A stretch of DNA of 64,000 nucleotides, from contig NZ_CH724156.1 of NCBI RefSeq assembly GCF_000152625.1, positions 1,124,966 through 1,188,965 on the forward strand, in the 5' to 3' direction. The DNA is from Roseovarius nubinhibens ISM. Lineage in GTDB: Bacteria; Pseudomonadota; Alphaproteobacteria; Rhodobacterales; Rhodobacteraceae. This document shows, in pieces, positions 63,155-64,000 of the stretch. Positions within the stretch are counted from its first letter, which is position 1. Every line of letters begins with the position of its first letter. The notes beneath the pieces were generated by a model. It ran no database searches and was not told the origin of the DNA. It saw nothing but the letters and a program-made list of their open reading frames with translations. A program made the position numbers and the translations under genes.

Positions 63155-63288
63155 GCCATGCTCCCTCGGTGGACGCCCTGGGGCGTCGGGAAGGGCAAGT
63201 TATCAGCTTCACCCTGCCACTCAAGACTTTTGTGGGTTTTTTGGGACGTTAGCGGGCGGGCGTCAAGAGGCCCGCCGCTTTGCGTGCC

Positions 63289-64000
63289 TTATTCTTCCAA
63301 TGTACGGCGCAGAAGCTCGATATCTTCGGCAATCTGCACATCCTTGCGGCTGAGCTCTTCGATCCGGCGCACCCCATGCATGACGGTGGTGTGATCGCGC
63401 CCGCCGAAACGACGCCCGATTTCCGGCAGCGACCGCGAGGTCATCTGCTTGCACAGGAACATCGCCATCTGACGGGGCCGGGCGTAGACGCGCAGGCGTT
63501 TCGGGCCGACGAGGTCGCTGAGGCGGATGTTGTAATGCTCGGACACCTGACGCTGAATCTCTTCGATGGTCACCTGACGCTCAGAGGCGCGCAGCACATC
63601 GGCGAGACAATCCTGCGTCAGTTCGAGGGTGATTTCCTGGCCCACCAGCGAGGCAAAGGCAAAGAGCCGGGTCAGCGCGCCTTCGAGAACGCGCACGTTC
63701 TTGGTGATGCGATGCGCGAGGAATTCGAGCACCCCATCGGCCAGCATCAGATCCGGGTATTGCCCACGGTAATATTCGACCTTGCTCTGCAGGATGCCGA
63801 GACGCAGTTCGTAATTGGTCGGGTGCAGATCGACGACCAGCCCGCATTGCAGCCGCGAGCGGATGCGCTCTTCGAGATTCTCGATCTCGCCCGGCGCGCA
63901 ATCGGCGGAAATGATGATCTGCTTGCGCTGATCGACCAGCGCGTTGAACGTGTGAAAGAACTCTTCCTGCGTGCTGTCCTTGCCGGCGATGAATTGGACA
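63289..64000 (-). CDS. dnaA: chromosomal replication initiator DnaA (3' part, runs off the window)
   Basis: The last 236 or so codons of dnaA are present. They cover the end of the AAA+ domain (QEEFFHTFNALVDQRKQII, then DLHPTNYELRLGILQSKV and RVLEGALTRL) and the complete DNA-binding domain IV with the DnaA-box recognition helix GGRDHTTVMHGVRRIEEL. The N-terminal domains and Walker A lie beyond base 64000. DnaA opens oriC, which is therefore expected close to the right of this window. Confidence 0.97.
   Translation of the reverse strand, partial: VQFIAGKDSTQEEFFHTFNALVDQRKQIIISADCAPGEIENLEERIRSRLQCGLVVDLHPTNYELRLGILQSKVEYYRGQYPDLMLADGVLEFLAHRITKNVRVLEGALTRLFAFASLVGQEITLELTQDCLADVLRASERQVTIEEIQRQVSEHYNIRLSDLVGPKRLRVYARPRQMAMFLCKQMTSRSLPEIGRRFGGRDHTTVMHGVRRIEELSRKDVQIAEDIELLRRTLEE

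Overview
The window looks like a piece of an alphaproteobacterial chromosome, most probably Rhodobacteraceae (Roseobacter group). The basis is high GC in coding DNA, the gene complement (TRAP transporter, BenE permease, WbpM/CapD-type dehydratase, TIGR04283-type glycosyltransferase, a small DUF6280-like protein) and the classical dnaA-dnaN-recF-gyrB block at the right edge. That block places the right end close to the replication origin. About fifty protein genes are supported, plus one tRNA, a tandem glycine riboswitch, a CIRCE element and several dyad operators.

Layout. 0-9.5 kb: BenE permease, trigger factor, glycosyltransferase, YgfZ-like folate protein, SDR, EF-P, DUF6280-like protein, YdjM-like membrane protein, cobyric acid synthase, and an acidic protein with PopZ-like ends. 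9.5-14 kb: TolC, a PCMT-type methyltransferase and a nucleotide-sugar dehydratase. 14.2-18 kb: glpD-glpK and an exported YHS protein. 18-23.4 kb: the histidine utilisation operon hutI-hutH-hutU, divergent from the zinc protein ZinT; their shared spacer carries both a GntR/HutC-type dyad and a Zur-type dyad. 23.5-26.2 kb: a nuclease, a small membrane protein and a decayed island against tRNA-Cys. The island holds a HEPN-like gene broken by one in-frame stop, an unknown 273-residue protein and a tyrosine-integrase N-terminal remnant.

26.4-37 kb: TonB receptor, DacB, NadD, a PAS-GGDEF-EAL protein, EttA, an orphan BrnA-like protein and a cold-shock protein. 35.9-39.8 kb: a GDSL esterase whose start overlaps that of a divergent YbbA/YbbP-like ABC pair. 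39.8-45.8 kb: the gcvT-gcvH-gcvP operon under a tandem glycine riboswitch, with a GlxA-type regulator beyond it. 45.9-50.9 kb: EntA-like SDR, gamma-glutamylcyclotransferase-like protein, GltX, and groES-groEL behind CIRCE.

51-58 kb: a tightly packed six-gene operon of a TRAP transporter (dctPQM), an N-acyl-D-amino-acid deacylase, an Amidohydro_3 hydrolase and a G3E/CobW GTPase. It reads as one uptake-and-hydrolysis route with its own metallochaperone. 58.4-64 kb: gyrB, recF, dnaN and the 3' part of dnaA, which runs off the window.

Most of the window is conserved core genome. The parts most worth a second look are the hut/zinT regulatory junction, the metal-hydrolase/GTPase/TRAP operon, the tRNA-Cys island remnant, and a dispersed intergenic repeat present twice (34.6 and 40.9 kb).
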